Origin: G965229605 sp965229605
GTDB taxonomy: Bacteria; Pseudomonadota; Alphaproteobacteria; CBDDJK01
Assembly (NCBI GenBank): GCA_965229605.1
Contig: OZ245892.1
Coordinates: forward strand, 1,984,001 to 2,048,000
Direction of reading: 5' to 3'
Length of the DNA: 64,000 bases
Part shown: positions 1-9,136 of the stretch, in pieces
How the letters are laid out: the number at the start of each line of letters is the position of its first letter
Numbering within the stretch: the stretch's first letter is position 1
The notes under the pieces: generated by a model
What the model was told of the DNA's origin: nothing
Seen by the model: the letters and a program-made list of their open reading frames with translations, nothing else
Databases searched by the model: none
Program-made: the position numbers and the translations under genes

Positions 1-265
1 TGAGATGAACACCTATCGCTATCGCGGTCATTCGATGTCTGATCCGGCGAAATACCGCTCCAAGGAGGAAGTGAGCAATGTGCGCGAGAATCAGGACCCG
101 ATTGAGCGGTTGAAGGCTCGTTTACTTGCTGAAAATTTGATGGATGAGGCTGGCTTGAAGGATATTGATCGTTCGGTAAAGGCGATTGTGTCGGAGGCGG
201 CAACTTTTGCGCAGGAAAGCCCGGAGCCTGATCCGGCGGAGCTTTACACTGATGTGCTTTTGTAA
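1..265 (+). CDS. pdhA: Pyruvate dehydrogenase E1 component alpha subunit, C-terminal fragment
   Basis: This is the last ~87 codons of a gene that begins before the window. The thiamine-diphosphate E1-alpha subunit decarboxylates pyruvate and reductively acetylates the lipoyl domain of E2. The visible part carries the family's TYRYRGHSMSDP stretch followed by YRSKEEV, which belongs to the phosphorylation-loop/active-site region of E1-alpha, and then the helical C-terminus. It is followed 26 bases later by the E1-beta gene and then E2, the standard alphaproteobacterial order. The first ATG in the window (position 5) is internal and is not the start. Confidence 0.95.
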   Translation, partial: EMNTYRYRGHSMSDPAKYRSKEEVSNVRENQDPIERLKARLLAENLMDEAGLKDIDRSVKAIVSEAATFAQESPEPDPAELYTDVLL

Positions 266-291
266 TTATTGTTTGGAAAGAGACAGTTATC

Positions 292-1653
292 ATGGCGATT
301 GATATTTTAATGCCTGCCTTGTCCCCGACGATGACAGAGGGCACATTGGCGAAATGGCTGGTTAAGGAGGGGGACGAGATTGCGTCGGGCACGGTGATTG
401 CCGAGATTGAGACTGACAAGGCTGTGATGGAGGTCGAGGCGGTAGATGAGGGGGTTTTGGGGCAGATTTTGGTTCCGGCCGGGAGTGAGGCGGTTGCGGT
501 TAATACGGTGATAGCCCGCATTCTTGAGGAGGGGGAGGATGCGGCTGCGCTTGCTTCTGCGCCTATACAAAAGGTGGAATCAAGTGCAAATAGTTCTGAT
601 CAGGCTGCGTCCAGCCCGGTTGTGGCAAGTGTTGAAACTCCAAAAATTGAGGCTGAACCGGAATGGACTGGCCCGACCCGGTCGCTGACGGTGCGCGAAG
701 CCTTGCGCGATGCGATGGCCGAGGAAATGCGGAGCAACCCTGATGTCTATTTAATGGGCGAAGAAGTCGCGCAATATCAAGGGGCCTATAAGGTCAGCCA
801 GGGTCTGCTGGATGAATTTGGCGAAAAGCGGGTGATTGACACCCCGATCACTGAACATGGATTTACGGGCATTGCAACCGGGGCGGCCTTTATGGGATTG
901 CGCCCGATTGTTGAATTTATGACCTTTAATTTTGCCATGCAGGCTATTGACCAGATCATCAATTCTGCGGCCAAGACTCTTTATATGAGTGGCGGACAGA
1001 TGGGCTGTCCGATTGTTTTTCGCGGCCCCAACGGGGCGGCAGCCCGGGTTGGTGCGCAGCATTCGCAATGTTATGCCAGCTGGTATGGACATTGCCCGGG
1101 GTTAAAGGTGGTCTCCCCCTATTCGGCCAGCGATGCCAAGGGGTTGCTGAAAGCCGCCATCCGTGACCCCAATCCGGTTATTTTTCTGGAGAATGAAATC
1201 CTTTACGGACAAAGTTTTGACGTGCCGGATGACCCCGACTGGATTGTCCCGATTGGCAAGGCCAAGGTGGTTAGGCCTGGAACATCGGTGACCATTGCGA
1301 CTTTTTCGATCATGGTTGGCAAGGCTCTGGCGGCTGCCGAGACATTGGCAGAACAGGGCATTGAGGCCGAGGTCATTGATCTTCGCACCATTCGCCCGCT
1401 TGATATTGATACGCTGGTCGCTTCTGTGCGCAAGACCAACCGGCTGGTCACGGTGGAGGAAGGCTGGCCTTTTGCCGGGATAGGAGCAGAATTGTCCGCC
1501 CAGATGATGGAGCATTGTTTTGACTGGCTTGATGCGCCGGTTCACCGGGTGAGCGGGGTGGATGTGCCGTTGCCCTATGCCAAAAATCTGGAGCAGCTTG
1601 CCTTGCCGCAAGCCGAGACCATTGTCGAGGCGGCAAAAGCCGTTTGCGCATAA
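292..1653 (+). CDS. pdhB: Pyruvate dehydrogenase E1 component beta subunit with N-terminal lipoyl domain
   Basis: This 453-residue protein is E1-beta of the pyruvate dehydrogenase complex. Residues ~1-78 are a biotinyl/lipoyl domain with the lipoylation motif ETDKAVMEVEA (Lys43). A Ser/Ala/Glu-rich linker follows, then the transketolase-like E1-beta core (~130-453). An E1-beta with its own lipoyl domain is a known feature of alphaproteobacteria. The first ~80 residues are nearly duplicated at the start of the E2 encoded next door. A ribosome-binding site (GGAAAGAG) lies ahead of the ATG. The stop codon merges into the AGGAGG ribosome-binding site of pdhC, so the genes are co-transcribed and probably translationally coupled. 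Confidence 0.96.
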   Translation: MAIDILMPALSPTMTEGTLAKWLVKEGDEIASGTVIAEIETDKAVMEVEAVDEGVLGQILVPAGSEAVAVNTVIARILEEGEDAAALASAPIQKVESSANSSDQAASSPVVASVETPKIEAEPEWTGPTRSLTVREALRDAMAEEMRSNPDVYLMGEEVAQYQGAYKVSQGLLDEFGEKRVIDTPITEHGFTGIATGAAFMGLRPIVEFMTFNFAMQAIDQIINSAAKTLYMSGGQMGCPIVFRGPNGAAARVGAQHSQCYASWYGHCPGLKVVSPYSASDAKGLLKAAIRDPNPVIFLENEILYGQSFDVPDDPDWIVPIGKAKVVRPGTSVTIATFSIMVGKALAAAETLAEQGIEAEVIDLRTIRPLDIDTLVASVRKTNRLVTVEEGWPFAGIGAELSAQMMEHCFDWLDAPVHRVSGVDVPLPYAKNLEQLALPQAETIVEAAKAVCA

Positions 1654-1663
1654 GGAGGGAATG

Positions 1664-2920
1664 ATGCCGATTTCCATTCTTATGCCGGCTTTATCGCCGA
1701 CCATGACCGAGGGCACGCTGGCAAGCTGGCAGGTGAAAGAGGGCGATGCAATTCAGTCGGGACAAGTGCTGGCTGAAATTGAGACCGACAAGGCTGTTAT
1801 GGAGGTCGAAGCGGTCGATGAAGGGGTGCTGGCCAAGATTCTGGTTCCGGCTGGCAGTGAGTCGGTTGCGGTTAATTCTGTGATTGCGCTTTTGGCCGAG
1901 GAAGGCGAGGACCCGGCCACAGTTTCTGTTCCATCGGATACCAACGCGCCTGTCAATAATTCTACAAATGAAGCGAAGGCTTCCGCTGTATCACCTCAAG
2001 CTGCGCCACAAAAAAGCACTTCTGACCCTTCAGGCCCCCGGATTTTTGCCTCGCCATTGGCGCGCCGTCTGGCCGCAGAAGCCGGGCTTGACCTTGCAAG
2101 CCTCAAGGGAAGCGGCCCGCACGGGCGGATCGTCAAACGCGATATAGAAGCCGCTATTGCTGCCGGGCCCGCGCCTAAAACCGCATCCTCTGCGCCGCAA
2201 GCCGCAATGATCTCAACCGACCTTGCCGGGCCTGCCCCTTATGAAGTGGTCCCGCTCAACACCATGCGCAAAACCATTGCACGGCGCCTTAGTGAAGCCA
2301 AGTCAACCGTCCCCCATTTCTACCTCAGCGTTGATATCGAACTCGACCAGCTTTTAGCCGCCCGTAAAGCCTTGAACACCGCCGCTGACGGGGCCTATAA
2401 ACTGTCGGTCAATGACCTGATCCTCAAAGCCTGCGGCATGGCTCTGATGAAAGTGCCGAAAGCCAATGCCACCTGGGCCGATGAAGGAATCCGGCTCTAT
2501 CAACGCGCCGATATCGCCGTGGCTGTCGCAACCGAGGGCGGGCTGATCACACCCGTCGTGCGCGGGGCCAACCTCAAGGGGCTGGCGGCTATTTCTACAG
2601 AAATGAAAGACTTGGCAGAACGGGCGCGGGCCTCCAAATTGATGCCAGAAGAATATCAGGGCGGCTCCTTCACGCTCTCAAATCTCGGCATGTTCGGGAT
2701 AAAACAATTTCAGGCCATTATCAACCCGCCACAAGCCTCAATCCTCGCGGTCGGGGCCGGGGTTGAACAGCCCATCGCTCGCAATGGCAAGATTGAAACC
2801 GCTACGGTGATGAGTGCCACGCTCTCTGTTGATCATCGCGCCGTTGACGGGGCTTTGGGCGCACAATTACTTCAGGCGATCAAACTCTATATTGAAACCC
2901 CGCTTTCTATGTTAGCCTGA
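1664..2920 (+). CDS. pdhC: Pyruvate dehydrogenase E2, dihydrolipoamide acetyltransferase
   Basis: E2 transfers the acetyl group from lipoate to CoA and forms the structural core of the complex. The 418-residue product has a lipoyl domain (Lys43 in ETDKAVMEVEA), a peripheral-subunit-binding domain (~125-160, SPLARRLAAEAGLDL), and the catalytic acyltransferase domain ending in the DHRAVDGALGAQLL motif with the catalytic His and Asp. The reading frame is open farther upstream, but the AGGAGG at 1653-1658 points to the tandem ATG codons at 1661/1664. I chose 1664 for better spacing. No E3 (lpd) gene follows; the next gene is convergent. Confidence 0.95.
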   Translation: MPISILMPALSPTMTEGTLASWQVKEGDAIQSGQVLAEIETDKAVMEVEAVDEGVLAKILVPAGSESVAVNSVIALLAEEGEDPATVSVPSDTNAPVNNSTNEAKASAVSPQAAPQKSTSDPSGPRIFASPLARRLAAEAGLDLASLKGSGPHGRIVKRDIEAAIAAGPAPKTASSAPQAAMISTDLAGPAPYEVVPLNTMRKTIARRLSEAKSTVPHFYLSVDIELDQLLAARKALNTAADGAYKLSVNDLILKACGMALMKVPKANATWADEGIRLYQRADIAVAVATEGGLITPVVRGANLKGLAAISTEMKDLAERARASKLMPEEYQGGSFTLSNLGMFGIKQFQAIINPPQASILAVGAGVEQPIARNGKIETATVMSATLSVDHRAVDGALGAQLLQAIKLYIETPLSMLA

Positions 2921-2945
2921 TTGGCCCTTATCAAACAGCAAAGAA

Positions 2946-4856
2946 CTAACGGATATAGTGCTGGTCCGATAAAAAATCGAGCACACGCAAGGCGGCTTCT
3001 TCCGGGGAAAGCGACTGGCTGTCAATATGCAGGTCCGGCTTTTCCGGCGGTTCATAGGGCGAGGACAAACCCGTAAAATTCGGCAAATCTCCGGCCCGCG
3101 CCCGGGCATAGAGGCCTTTGACATCGCGCCGTTCGCATTCTGCCAAAGGCGCATCCACATGGATTTCAATAAACTGACCAACCGGCAAAAGATCGCGGGC
3201 CAGCTGTCTTTCTGATCGGAAAGGCGAAATAAAGGCAGTCAGAACAATCAGTCCGGCCTCCACCATCAGGCGCGAGACTTCGGCAATACGGCGGATATTC
3301 TCAACCCGGTCAGCATCAGTAAAACCAAGATCGCGGTTAAGCCCATGGCGGATATTATCGCCATCCAGCAGCATCGTATGCCGTCCATCAAGATTCAAAC
3401 GCTGTTCAACCAGATTGGCAATGGTTGATTTTCCAGCCCCCGAAAGGCCGGTAAACCATAAAACACAGGGTTTCTGGCCCTTGAGCCGCACCCGGTCCCC
3501 GGCTTTCACGCTTTGGGCCTGTAGGGGAATGGTTTCGGCCCGCCGCAAGCCATGTTCGATCATCCCGGCCGCCAGGGTCTGGCCATTGCCCTGATCAATC
3601 AGGATAAATCCGCCCAATCGGCGGTTTTCAGCATAAGGCGCAAAAACCACAGGCCGATCCAGCGACAAATTGACTCCGCCAATTTCATTGGCTTGGAGAA
3701 TGGTTGCTGCCGATTCGCTTAACGTTACGGGATCAAGCTGGTATTTTAACCTGGAAACAGCAGCAGACAGGCTTTGCGTGCCAAGTTTCAACTGATAGCG
3801 GCGTTCGGGAAGCAAAGGTTCATCATCCATCCAGATCAGACGGGCTGCCAACTGATCGGAAACTTGGGCGGGCGCATCTGGCGGGCCAAGGACGTTCCCG
3901 CGTACCAGATCAATTTCCCGGTCAAGGGTAAAGCGGACGGCATCGCCAGCCTGTCCAGCATTTTCTTTTGAATCCGCATTTTGATCAAGAAGGGACTGAA
4001 TTTTGGCTTTCTGGCCAGAAGGCTGGGCAAGCACTTCTTGTCCGGGGTGCAGGGTTCCGGCGGCAATGGTTCCGGCATAGGACCGACCGCCATCGCTTTG
4101 CCGGGTCACCAGCTGCACCGGAAGCCGCAAGGGCTGATCAGCCTGACCGAGTGTTTGACCAACCGGCGTTTCATGCAGCCAGTCAAACAGGCTTTTGCCA
4201 GCAAATTCTGGCTGACCATACCACCCCATGCGGGGGGAAAGCGCACGCACATTATCGCCAGCACGCGCACAAACCGGAATTGCTGTGACGGAGGAAAAAT
4301 GGAGCTGATCGGCAAAAGCCTGAAAGTCTGTGACCAGCTGTTGAAATTGAACCGGTTCAAAATCAACCAGATCCATTTTATTGACCGCCAGAGCCAGATG
4401 CCTGATGCCAAAGAGATCAGCAATCAGCGCATGACGGCGAGTCTGGTCGGTCAGGCCATGCCGGACATCAACCAGCAATAACGCCGCATCTGCGGTTGAG
4501 GCCCCGGTTGCCATATTGCGGGTATATTGAGCATGGCCCGGACAATCGGCGACAATGAAATGCCGTTGATCGGTTGAAAAATAGCGATAGGCGACATCAA
4601 TCGTAATCCCCTGCGCGCGTTCGTCCAGCAGACCATCCAGCAGCAGGGCAAAATCAAGCTCGTCCTTGACGGTACCATAACGATGACTGTCTGATTCAAG
4701 CGCGGCAAGCTGATCGTCAAACAATAGCCCGGCATCATACAGCAACCGCCCGATCAGCGTGCTTTTTCCATCATCGACATTGCCGCAGGTTAAAAACCGC
4801 AGCAAGGGTTTGCTCTCGGAAGCAGCGATTTTGCCTGATTGCTTAAAAGTAGCCAT
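2946..4856 (-). CDS. cysNC: Bifunctional sulfate adenylyltransferase subunit 1 / adenylylsulfate kinase
   Basis: This 636-residue fusion joins the GTPase subunit of ATP sulfurylase (CysN) to APS kinase (CysC), making PAPS from sulfate with the CysD subunit. The CysN part shows GNVDDGKST (~25-33), DCPGH and NKMD GTPase motifs. The CysC part begins near residue 465 with a second P-loop GLSGAGKST (~470-478) and the LDGDNIRHGL motif. The frame opens at a TTG at 4898, but the ATG at 4856 starts just before the conserved LLRFLTCGNVDDGK region and overlaps the end of cysD by only 14 bases, so it is preferred. It is the second gene of a cysD-cysNC operon. Confidence 0.95.
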   Translation of the reverse strand: MATFKQSGKIAASESKPLLRFLTCGNVDDGKSTLIGRLLYDAGLLFDDQLAALESDSHRYGTVKDELDFALLLDGLLDERAQGITIDVAYRYFSTDQRHFIVADCPGHAQYTRNMATGASTADAALLLVDVRHGLTDQTRRHALIADLFGIRHLALAVNKMDLVDFEPVQFQQLVTDFQAFADQLHFSSVTAIPVCARAGDNVRALSPRMGWYGQPEFAGKSLFDWLHETPVGQTLGQADQPLRLPVQLVTRQSDGGRSYAGTIAAGTLHPGQEVLAQPSGQKAKIQSLLDQNADSKENAGQAGDAVRFTLDREIDLVRGNVLGPPDAPAQVSDQLAARLIWMDDEPLLPERRYQLKLGTQSLSAAVSRLKYQLDPVTLSESAATILQANEIGGVNLSLDRPVVFAPYAENRRLGGFILIDQGNGQTLAAGMIEHGLRRAETIPLQAQSVKAGDRVRLKGQKPCVLWFTGLSGAGKSTIANLVEQRLNLDGRHTMLLDGDNIRHGLNRDLGFTDADRVENIRRIAEVSRLMVEAGLIVLTAFISPFRSERQLARDLLPVGQFIEIHVDAPLAECERRDVKGLYARARAGDLPNFTGLSSPYEPPEKPDLHIDSQSLSPEEAALRVLDFLSDQHYIR

Positions 4857-5760
4857 TGCGTTTTTTTTGTTCCATTGCCCCGGCCTGATCATGATCAATC
4901 AGCCTTCCATGGCGTTCAGATAGACGGGTGGAAGCCATTTCTTCAAGCACCGCATCCAGCGTTTCGGCTTTTGAATCAACCGCCGCAGTTAGAGGATAGC
5001 AGCCCAATGTGCGAAAGCGCACCATCCGCAGTTCAGGGCTTTCGCCTTCCTCAAGCGGGAAACGGTCATCATCAACCATCAGCATTGCCCCATTGCGCCA
5101 GACAACCGGGCGCGGCTTTGCAAAATAGAGCGGCACGATCTCGATCTGTTCACGGTGAATATAACGCCAGACATCCAGCTCGGTCCAGTTAGAGAGCGGG
5201 AAAACCCGCATTGAATCCCCCGCCGCAAGCTTGCAATTATAAAGCGACCAGACTTCAGGCCGTTGCTGGCGCGGGTCCCAGTGCATTTTTTCATTGCGCA
5301 GGGAAAAGACCCGCTCCTTGGCCCGTGATTTTTCCTCATCCCGCCTGGCCCCGCCGATGGCAGCGTCAAACCCGTGCTGGCGCAAGGCCTGCCGCAAAGC
5401 CTGGGTTTTCATAATATCTGTATGGACAGAGGCCCCGTGCGTGATCGGGTTAATCCCGTCAGCCTTTCCTTCGGGATTGGTATGGGCAATCAGTTTAACG
5501 CCCAAATCCTGCAATCGCCGATCTCGAAAAGCGATCATCTCCTTAAATTTCCAGCCGGTATCAATATGCAGAACCGGAAAAGGGATCGGGGCTGGATAAA
5601 AGGCTTTCACTGCCAGATGCAACAGCACAGACGAATCCTTGCCGATGGAATAGAGCAAAACCGGGTTGGGGAACTCGGCGGCCACTTCGCGAAAAATTTC
5701 AATGGATTCGGCCTCTAGCCGGGCAAGATGATCACTTTGCAAAGAAGGACGGACGGTCAT
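4843..5760 (-). CDS. cysD: Sulfate adenylyltransferase subunit 2
   Basis: CysD is the ATP-pyrophosphatase-type catalytic subunit of ATP sulfurylase, forming adenylylsulfate from ATP and sulfate in assimilation. The 305-residue product has the PP-motif YSIGKDSSVLLHL and the HIDTGWKFKEMI and GGARRDEEKSRAKER segments typical of the family. The frame extends to a TTG at 5823, but the ATG at 5760 gives the usual family length and N-terminus (LARLEAESIEIFREV). It is the first gene of cysD-cysNC, and tRNA-Leu lies upstream on the other strand. Confidence 0.95.
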   Translation of the reverse strand: MTVRPSLQSDHLARLEAESIEIFREVAAEFPNPVLLYSIGKDSSVLLHLAVKAFYPAPIPFPVLHIDTGWKFKEMIAFRDRRLQDLGVKLIAHTNPEGKADGINPITHGASVHTDIMKTQALRQALRQHGFDAAIGGARRDEEKSRAKERVFSLRNEKMHWDPRQQRPEVWSLYNCKLAAGDSMRVFPLSNWTELDVWRYIHREQIEIVPLYFAKPRPVVWRNGAMLMVDDDRFPLEEGESPELRMVRFRTLGCYPLTAAVDSKAETLDAVLEEMASTRLSERHGRLIDHDQAGAMEQKKRNGYF

Positions 5761-5899
5761 TATCAAATCGGGGAAAGGGTGAGAATTGATTTCTCCCTTA
5801 GCGGTCTCCGGCTTTTGTGGCAAGAGTCTGAATGCAAACTGGACATAGGCTTGCGACTTATGCCATAGCTTCGCGCGAGGCTGGTTTACGCGAAATTTT

Positions 5900-5985
5900 G
5901 CGGGTGTGGCGGAATGGTAGACGCGGCGGCCTTAGGAGCCGTTGTCCTGACAGACATGGGGGTTCGAGTCCCTCCACCCGCACCA
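5900..5985 (+). tRNA. tRNA-Leu (anticodon UAG)
   Basis: The gene folds as a class II tRNA. The acceptor stem GCGGGTG pairs with CACCCGC, the D-arm is TGGCGGAATGGTAGACGC, the anticodon loop CTTAGGA carries anticodon TAG, and the T-arm contains GGTTCGAGTCC. A variable arm lies between anticodon and T stems, and the 3' CCA is encoded. Positions follow the acceptor stem from 5900 to the CCA at 5983-5985. Confidence 0.97.
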
Positions 5986-6013
5986 GTGTTTATGGCCGCA
6001 CCAGTCTTTATGA
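5978..6013. repeat. 18-bp tandem duplication at the tRNA-Leu 3' end
   Basis: Two adjacent 18-base units, CCGCACCAGTGTTTATGG and CCGCACCAGTCTTTATGA, differ at two positions. The first contains the tRNA 3' end. The second carries the end of the convergent enolase-family gene (stop at 6008-6010). This could be a relic of integration at the tRNA or simple slippage. No integrase is nearby. Confidence 0.6.
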
Positions 6014-7117
6014 TTCCAGACTGCTTTGCTGATAGGTGGCCCTTTCAAGCCAGTTCGGGTGCGGGGTCGCTCCCCAGCCCGGGCGATCTGGAACCATCAC
6101 CTGCCCGTCGGTGATGGTAAAAAGCTCTTCTACAAATAAATCCTGCTGCCAGGGATAGTAATCCGGGCCTTCTATCGAAAATTCCAGATAGTTTCCGGCA
6201 TTGGGAATAGCACGCAGAAAATGCATGGTAAAAAGTGTCACCATAGATAAATTGGCACTGTGCGGCGTGCAGGGCAATCCGGCCTTTGCCCCCATATCTG
6301 CGACTTTCAAGCTCCGGCAAAGCCCGCCAAGGTAAAGAATATCGGGCTGGATAATATCCACCACTTTCATATCGATCATGCGCCGCCAGTCGGGAAGCGC
6401 GCAGTCTTGCTCCCCGCCGGTGACATCAAGCGTTAAGGCTTCCTTGACCTGTTTGGTCTGTTCATATTCCCAATAGGGGCAGGGTTCTTCAAAATGACAG
6501 ATACTATGGTCTTGAAGCAAATGTCCGACCTCGATGGCGCGGGTTGGGGAAAAACCGGAATTTCCGTCAACCAGCAAGTCAACCTTGTCCCCAAGGGCCC
6601 GGCGCATAGCCGGGACGATGGCTTCGGTGCGGCCTGGCCATTCATCAATATCATGGCCACATTCGGCCCCGACCCGGAATTTAAACGCATCAAAACCATA
6701 GTCATCACGAAGACGACGCAGGCGTTCGGTCTCTGCTTCCGGGGTGATATCGCGCCGCATTGAAGACCCATAGGTGCGAAGCGGGCCAGGGGTTCCGCCG
6801 ATCAATTCACAAACCGGCTTTTGTTCCCGCTTGCCGCGTAAATCCCATAAGGCGGTTTCCAGCCCGCCCAGTGCCCGATAGATATAAGAGCCGGGGAATT
6901 TATGCTCACGCTCGGGGATAAGGGTTACCAGCTGGTCTATTGCCAGCGCATCTTGTCCAAGCGCATGAGGGGCAATTTGCCGATGCAGCACAAGGGCGGT
7001 GATATCGGCACAATAGGGCGCAGTCTGCCCCCAGCCTGTTGCGCCATCTTCTGTTGTCACGCGCACAAAACAGACGAAAGAATTGCTAAAACTTTCAATA
7101 TCAACAATCTTTATCAT
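6008..7117 (-). CDS. Mandelate racemase/muconate lactonizing enzyme family protein (sugar-acid dehydratase-like)
   Basis: This is a 369-residue enolase-superfamily enzyme. It has an N-terminal capping domain and a (beta/alpha)7-beta barrel with the metal ligands Asp (LVDGNSGF), Glu (FEEPCPYW) and Glu (GGEQD), a catalytic Lys on strand 2 (FKFRVG) and a His near the barrel end (PHSAN). Such proteins abstract the proton alpha to a carboxylate, usually as acid-sugar dehydratases. It is divergent from a second enolase-family gene only 63 bases away, itself followed by an SDR and a FAH hydrolase, which points to catabolism of a sugar acid. The exact substrate cannot be read from the sequence. Confidence 0.88.
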   Translation of the reverse strand: MIKIVDIESFSNSFVCFVRVTTEDGATGWGQTAPYCADITALVLHRQIAPHALGQDALAIDQLVTLIPEREHKFPGSYIYRALGGLETALWDLRGKREQKPVCELIGGTPGPLRTYGSSMRRDITPEAETERLRRLRDDYGFDAFKFRVGAECGHDIDEWPGRTEAIVPAMRRALGDKVDLLVDGNSGFSPTRAIEVGHLLQDHSICHFEEPCPYWEYEQTKQVKEALTLDVTGGEQDCALPDWRRMIDMKVVDIIQPDILYLGGLCRSLKVADMGAKAGLPCTPHSANLSMVTLFTMHFLRAIPNAGNYLEFSIEGPDYYPWQQDLFVEELFTITDGQVMVPDRPGWGATPHPNWLERATYQQSSLES

Positions 7118-7180
7118 TCAACCCTCACCCTTTATAGACAGAATATAAATTATCTGGCCCCATTCAACCAGACAACCATT

Positions 7181-8287
7181 ATGGACCGCATTCATTCGAT
7201 TGACACGCATCTTTTTCGCTTGCCCCTGGCCGAGGCCATGGGCGATGCCATGCATGGGCTTCATACGCATTTTGAGCTGGTGGTTGTCTCCATTCGCTTT
7301 GAAAGCGGGATTACCGGGACGGGTTATACCTATACCGGCGGCAAGGGCGGGCGTTCCATCAAGGCGATGATTGAGGCCGATCTTGTTGATTTTCTAAAAG
7401 GAAAAGACGGCACGCGGATTGAGGACCTTTATGAGGCTATGTTCTGGCACCTTCATTATGTCGGGCGCGGGGGGATTTCTGCCTTTGCTATTTCGGCGAT
7501 TGATATTGCGCTTTGGGATGGAAGAGGCCGCAGAACCGCAACCCCGCTTTGGAAGATGGCGGGCGGGGCTGGCAATCGCAGCAAAATCTATCGTGGAGGC
7601 ATTGATCTGACTGATCCCTTGCCGAAGCTGCTGGCCAATATCGAAGGCTATCTGGCGGATGGCTATAATGGAGTGAAGATCAAGGTCGGGCAGAAAGAGC
7701 TTGCCACCGATCATGCGCGGGTCAAGGCTGTGCGGTCCTTAATTGGTCCAGATATCAATTTCATGGTCGATGCCAATTATGCTTTTGACGTTGAAACGGC
7801 GATCAATTCTGCCAGAATCTTTGCGGACTATGATATTTTATGGTTTGAGGAGCCGATTGTGCCGGATGATTACAAGGGCTTTGCCCGGATTGCGCAGGAG
7901 ACCGGGGTGCCTTTGGCGATGGGAGAGAATCTGCATACGATCTATGAGTTCGACCTGGCTTTTGCGGAGGCGAGTTTGTCTTATATTCAGCCCGATGCGT
8001 CTAATTGCGGGGGGATCACGGGTTTTTTGCAGGTTGCCGAGCGGGCCAGAGTTTATTCTATTCCCGTCTGTAGTCACGGGATGCAGGAGCTTCATATCAG
8101 TCTGGTTGCGGCTTGTGAAGATGCGGGCCATAAGAATGCTGGCTGGGTGGAGGCCCATAGTTTCCCGATTCACGCCTACACAACCCGCCCGATCCGGCGA
8201 GAGAACGGTCTGGCTATTGCCCCGGATGAGCCGGGCATTGGCGTGAGTTTTGACTGGGATAAATTGATAAAGGCGCACACGGATTAA
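7181..8287 (+). CDS. Enolase-superfamily sugar-acid dehydratase (mandelate racemase family)
   Basis: This 368-residue protein has the strand-2 KIKVG lysine motif, the metal ligands FMVDANYAF (Asp), WFEEPIVP (Glu) and MGENLHT (Glu), and a late SHG histidine. It probably dehydrates an aldonate to a 2-keto-3-deoxy acid. The reading frame is open far upstream through the divergent gene, but the ATG at 7181 opens a normal capping domain (RIHSIDTHLFRLPL) and leaves a sensible divergent promoter region. The SDR and FAH genes downstream match the later steps of a non-phosphorylated deoxyhexonate pathway. It differs clearly from the enolase-family protein encoded opposite, so the two probably act on different substrates or epimers. 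Confidence 0.88.
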   Translation: MDRIHSIDTHLFRLPLAEAMGDAMHGLHTHFELVVVSIRFESGITGTGYTYTGGKGGRSIKAMIEADLVDFLKGKDGTRIEDLYEAMFWHLHYVGRGGISAFAISAIDIALWDGRGRRTATPLWKMAGGAGNRSKIYRGGIDLTDPLPKLLANIEGYLADGYNGVKIKVGQKELATDHARVKAVRSLIGPDINFMVDANYAFDVETAINSARIFADYDILWFEEPIVPDDYKGFARIAQETGVPLAMGENLHTIYEFDLAFAEASLSYIQPDASNCGGITGFLQVAERARVYSIPVCSHGMQELHISLVAACEDAGHKNAGWVEAHSFPIHAYTTRPIRRENGLAIAPDEPGIGVSFDWDKLIKAHTD

Positions 8288-8356
8288 AGGCTTGTTTCTT
8301 TTGCCTCATGCGCTTTATAGATAGGGCAATGAATCACGAAAAATCGAGATGAAACG

Positions 8357-9094
8357 ATGGGAAAACTTACAGGAAAAACATGTATTGTGACGGCGGCGGG
8401 TCAAGGCATTGGCCGGGCGAGTGCGGAACTGATGGCCAAGGAAGGCGGGCGGGTTCTGGCCTGCGATATTAACGAGGCAACTCTTGGCGAGTTGGCAGCG
8501 ACCACGAATATTGAAGCCCATCGCCTGGATGTGACCGATCAACAGGCGATTACGAATTTTGCGGCAAAGGCCGGGCCGGTTGATGTATTGTTTAATTGTG
8601 CAGGTTTTGTTCATGGCGGAAACATTCTTGAATGTAGCCAGAGCGACTGGGACTTTGCCTTTTCGCTGAATGTCCGCGCCATGTATTGGATGGCCAAAGC
8701 CTTTATCCCCTCTATGATCAAGCAAAAAGGCGGGTCGATTATCAATATGTCCTCGGTCGCTTCAAGTCTGAAAGGCGTACCCAATCGCTTTGTTTATTCA
8801 ACCACCAAGGCGGCGGTGATTGGCCTGACAAAATCGATTTCAGCAGATTTTATCCAGAACAATATTCGCTGCAATGCCATCTGCCCGGGCACGGTTGATT
8901 CCCCGTCCCTGCATGACCGTTTGCGGGCAACCGGCGATTATGACAAGGCCATGAAAGATTTTATCGCCCGCCAGCCGATGGGCCGGCTGGGTACTGCCAG
9001 TGAAATTGCCAATCTTGCGCTGTATCTGGCCAGTGATGACTCCAGCTTTACCACCGGGCAAACCCATATCATTGATGGCGGCTGGGCCCTGTAA
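8357..9094 (+). CDS. SDR family NAD(P)-dependent oxidoreductase (2-keto-3-deoxy-L-fuconate dehydrogenase-like)
   Basis: This is a 245-residue classical short-chain dehydrogenase. The cofactor motif is TAAGQGIG (~12-19), followed by NCAG (~80-83), the catalytic Ser in NMSSVASS and YSTTK with Tyr147 and Lys151. An Asp at the end of strand 2 (ACDIN) favours NAD. Overall character resembles the BDH2/2-keto-3-deoxy-L-fuconate dehydrogenase group, and the position between a sugar-acid dehydratase and a FAH hydrolase fits oxidation of a 2-keto-3-deoxy acid to the 2,4-diketo acid. The start is preceded by GAGATGAAACG, a weak ribosome-binding site. Confidence 0.9.
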   Translation: MGKLTGKTCIVTAAGQGIGRASAELMAKEGGRVLACDINEATLGELAATTNIEAHRLDVTDQQAITNFAAKAGPVDVLFNCAGFVHGGNILECSQSDWDFAFSLNVRAMYWMAKAFIPSMIKQKGGSIINMSSVASSLKGVPNRFVYSTTKAAVIGLTKSISADFIQNNIRCNAICPGTVDSPSLHDRLRATGDYDKAMKDFIARQPMGRLGTASEIANLALYLASDDSSFTTGQTHIIDGGWAL

Positions 9095-9136
9095 CTTTCA
9101 TCAAACCGGAAAATATAGAATAAAGAAAGGACAGAT

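Noticed and set aside
292..1653. Lipoyl-E1-beta as an abnormal fusion
   Set aside because: An N-terminal lipoyl domain on E1-beta is a normal alphaproteobacterial trait.
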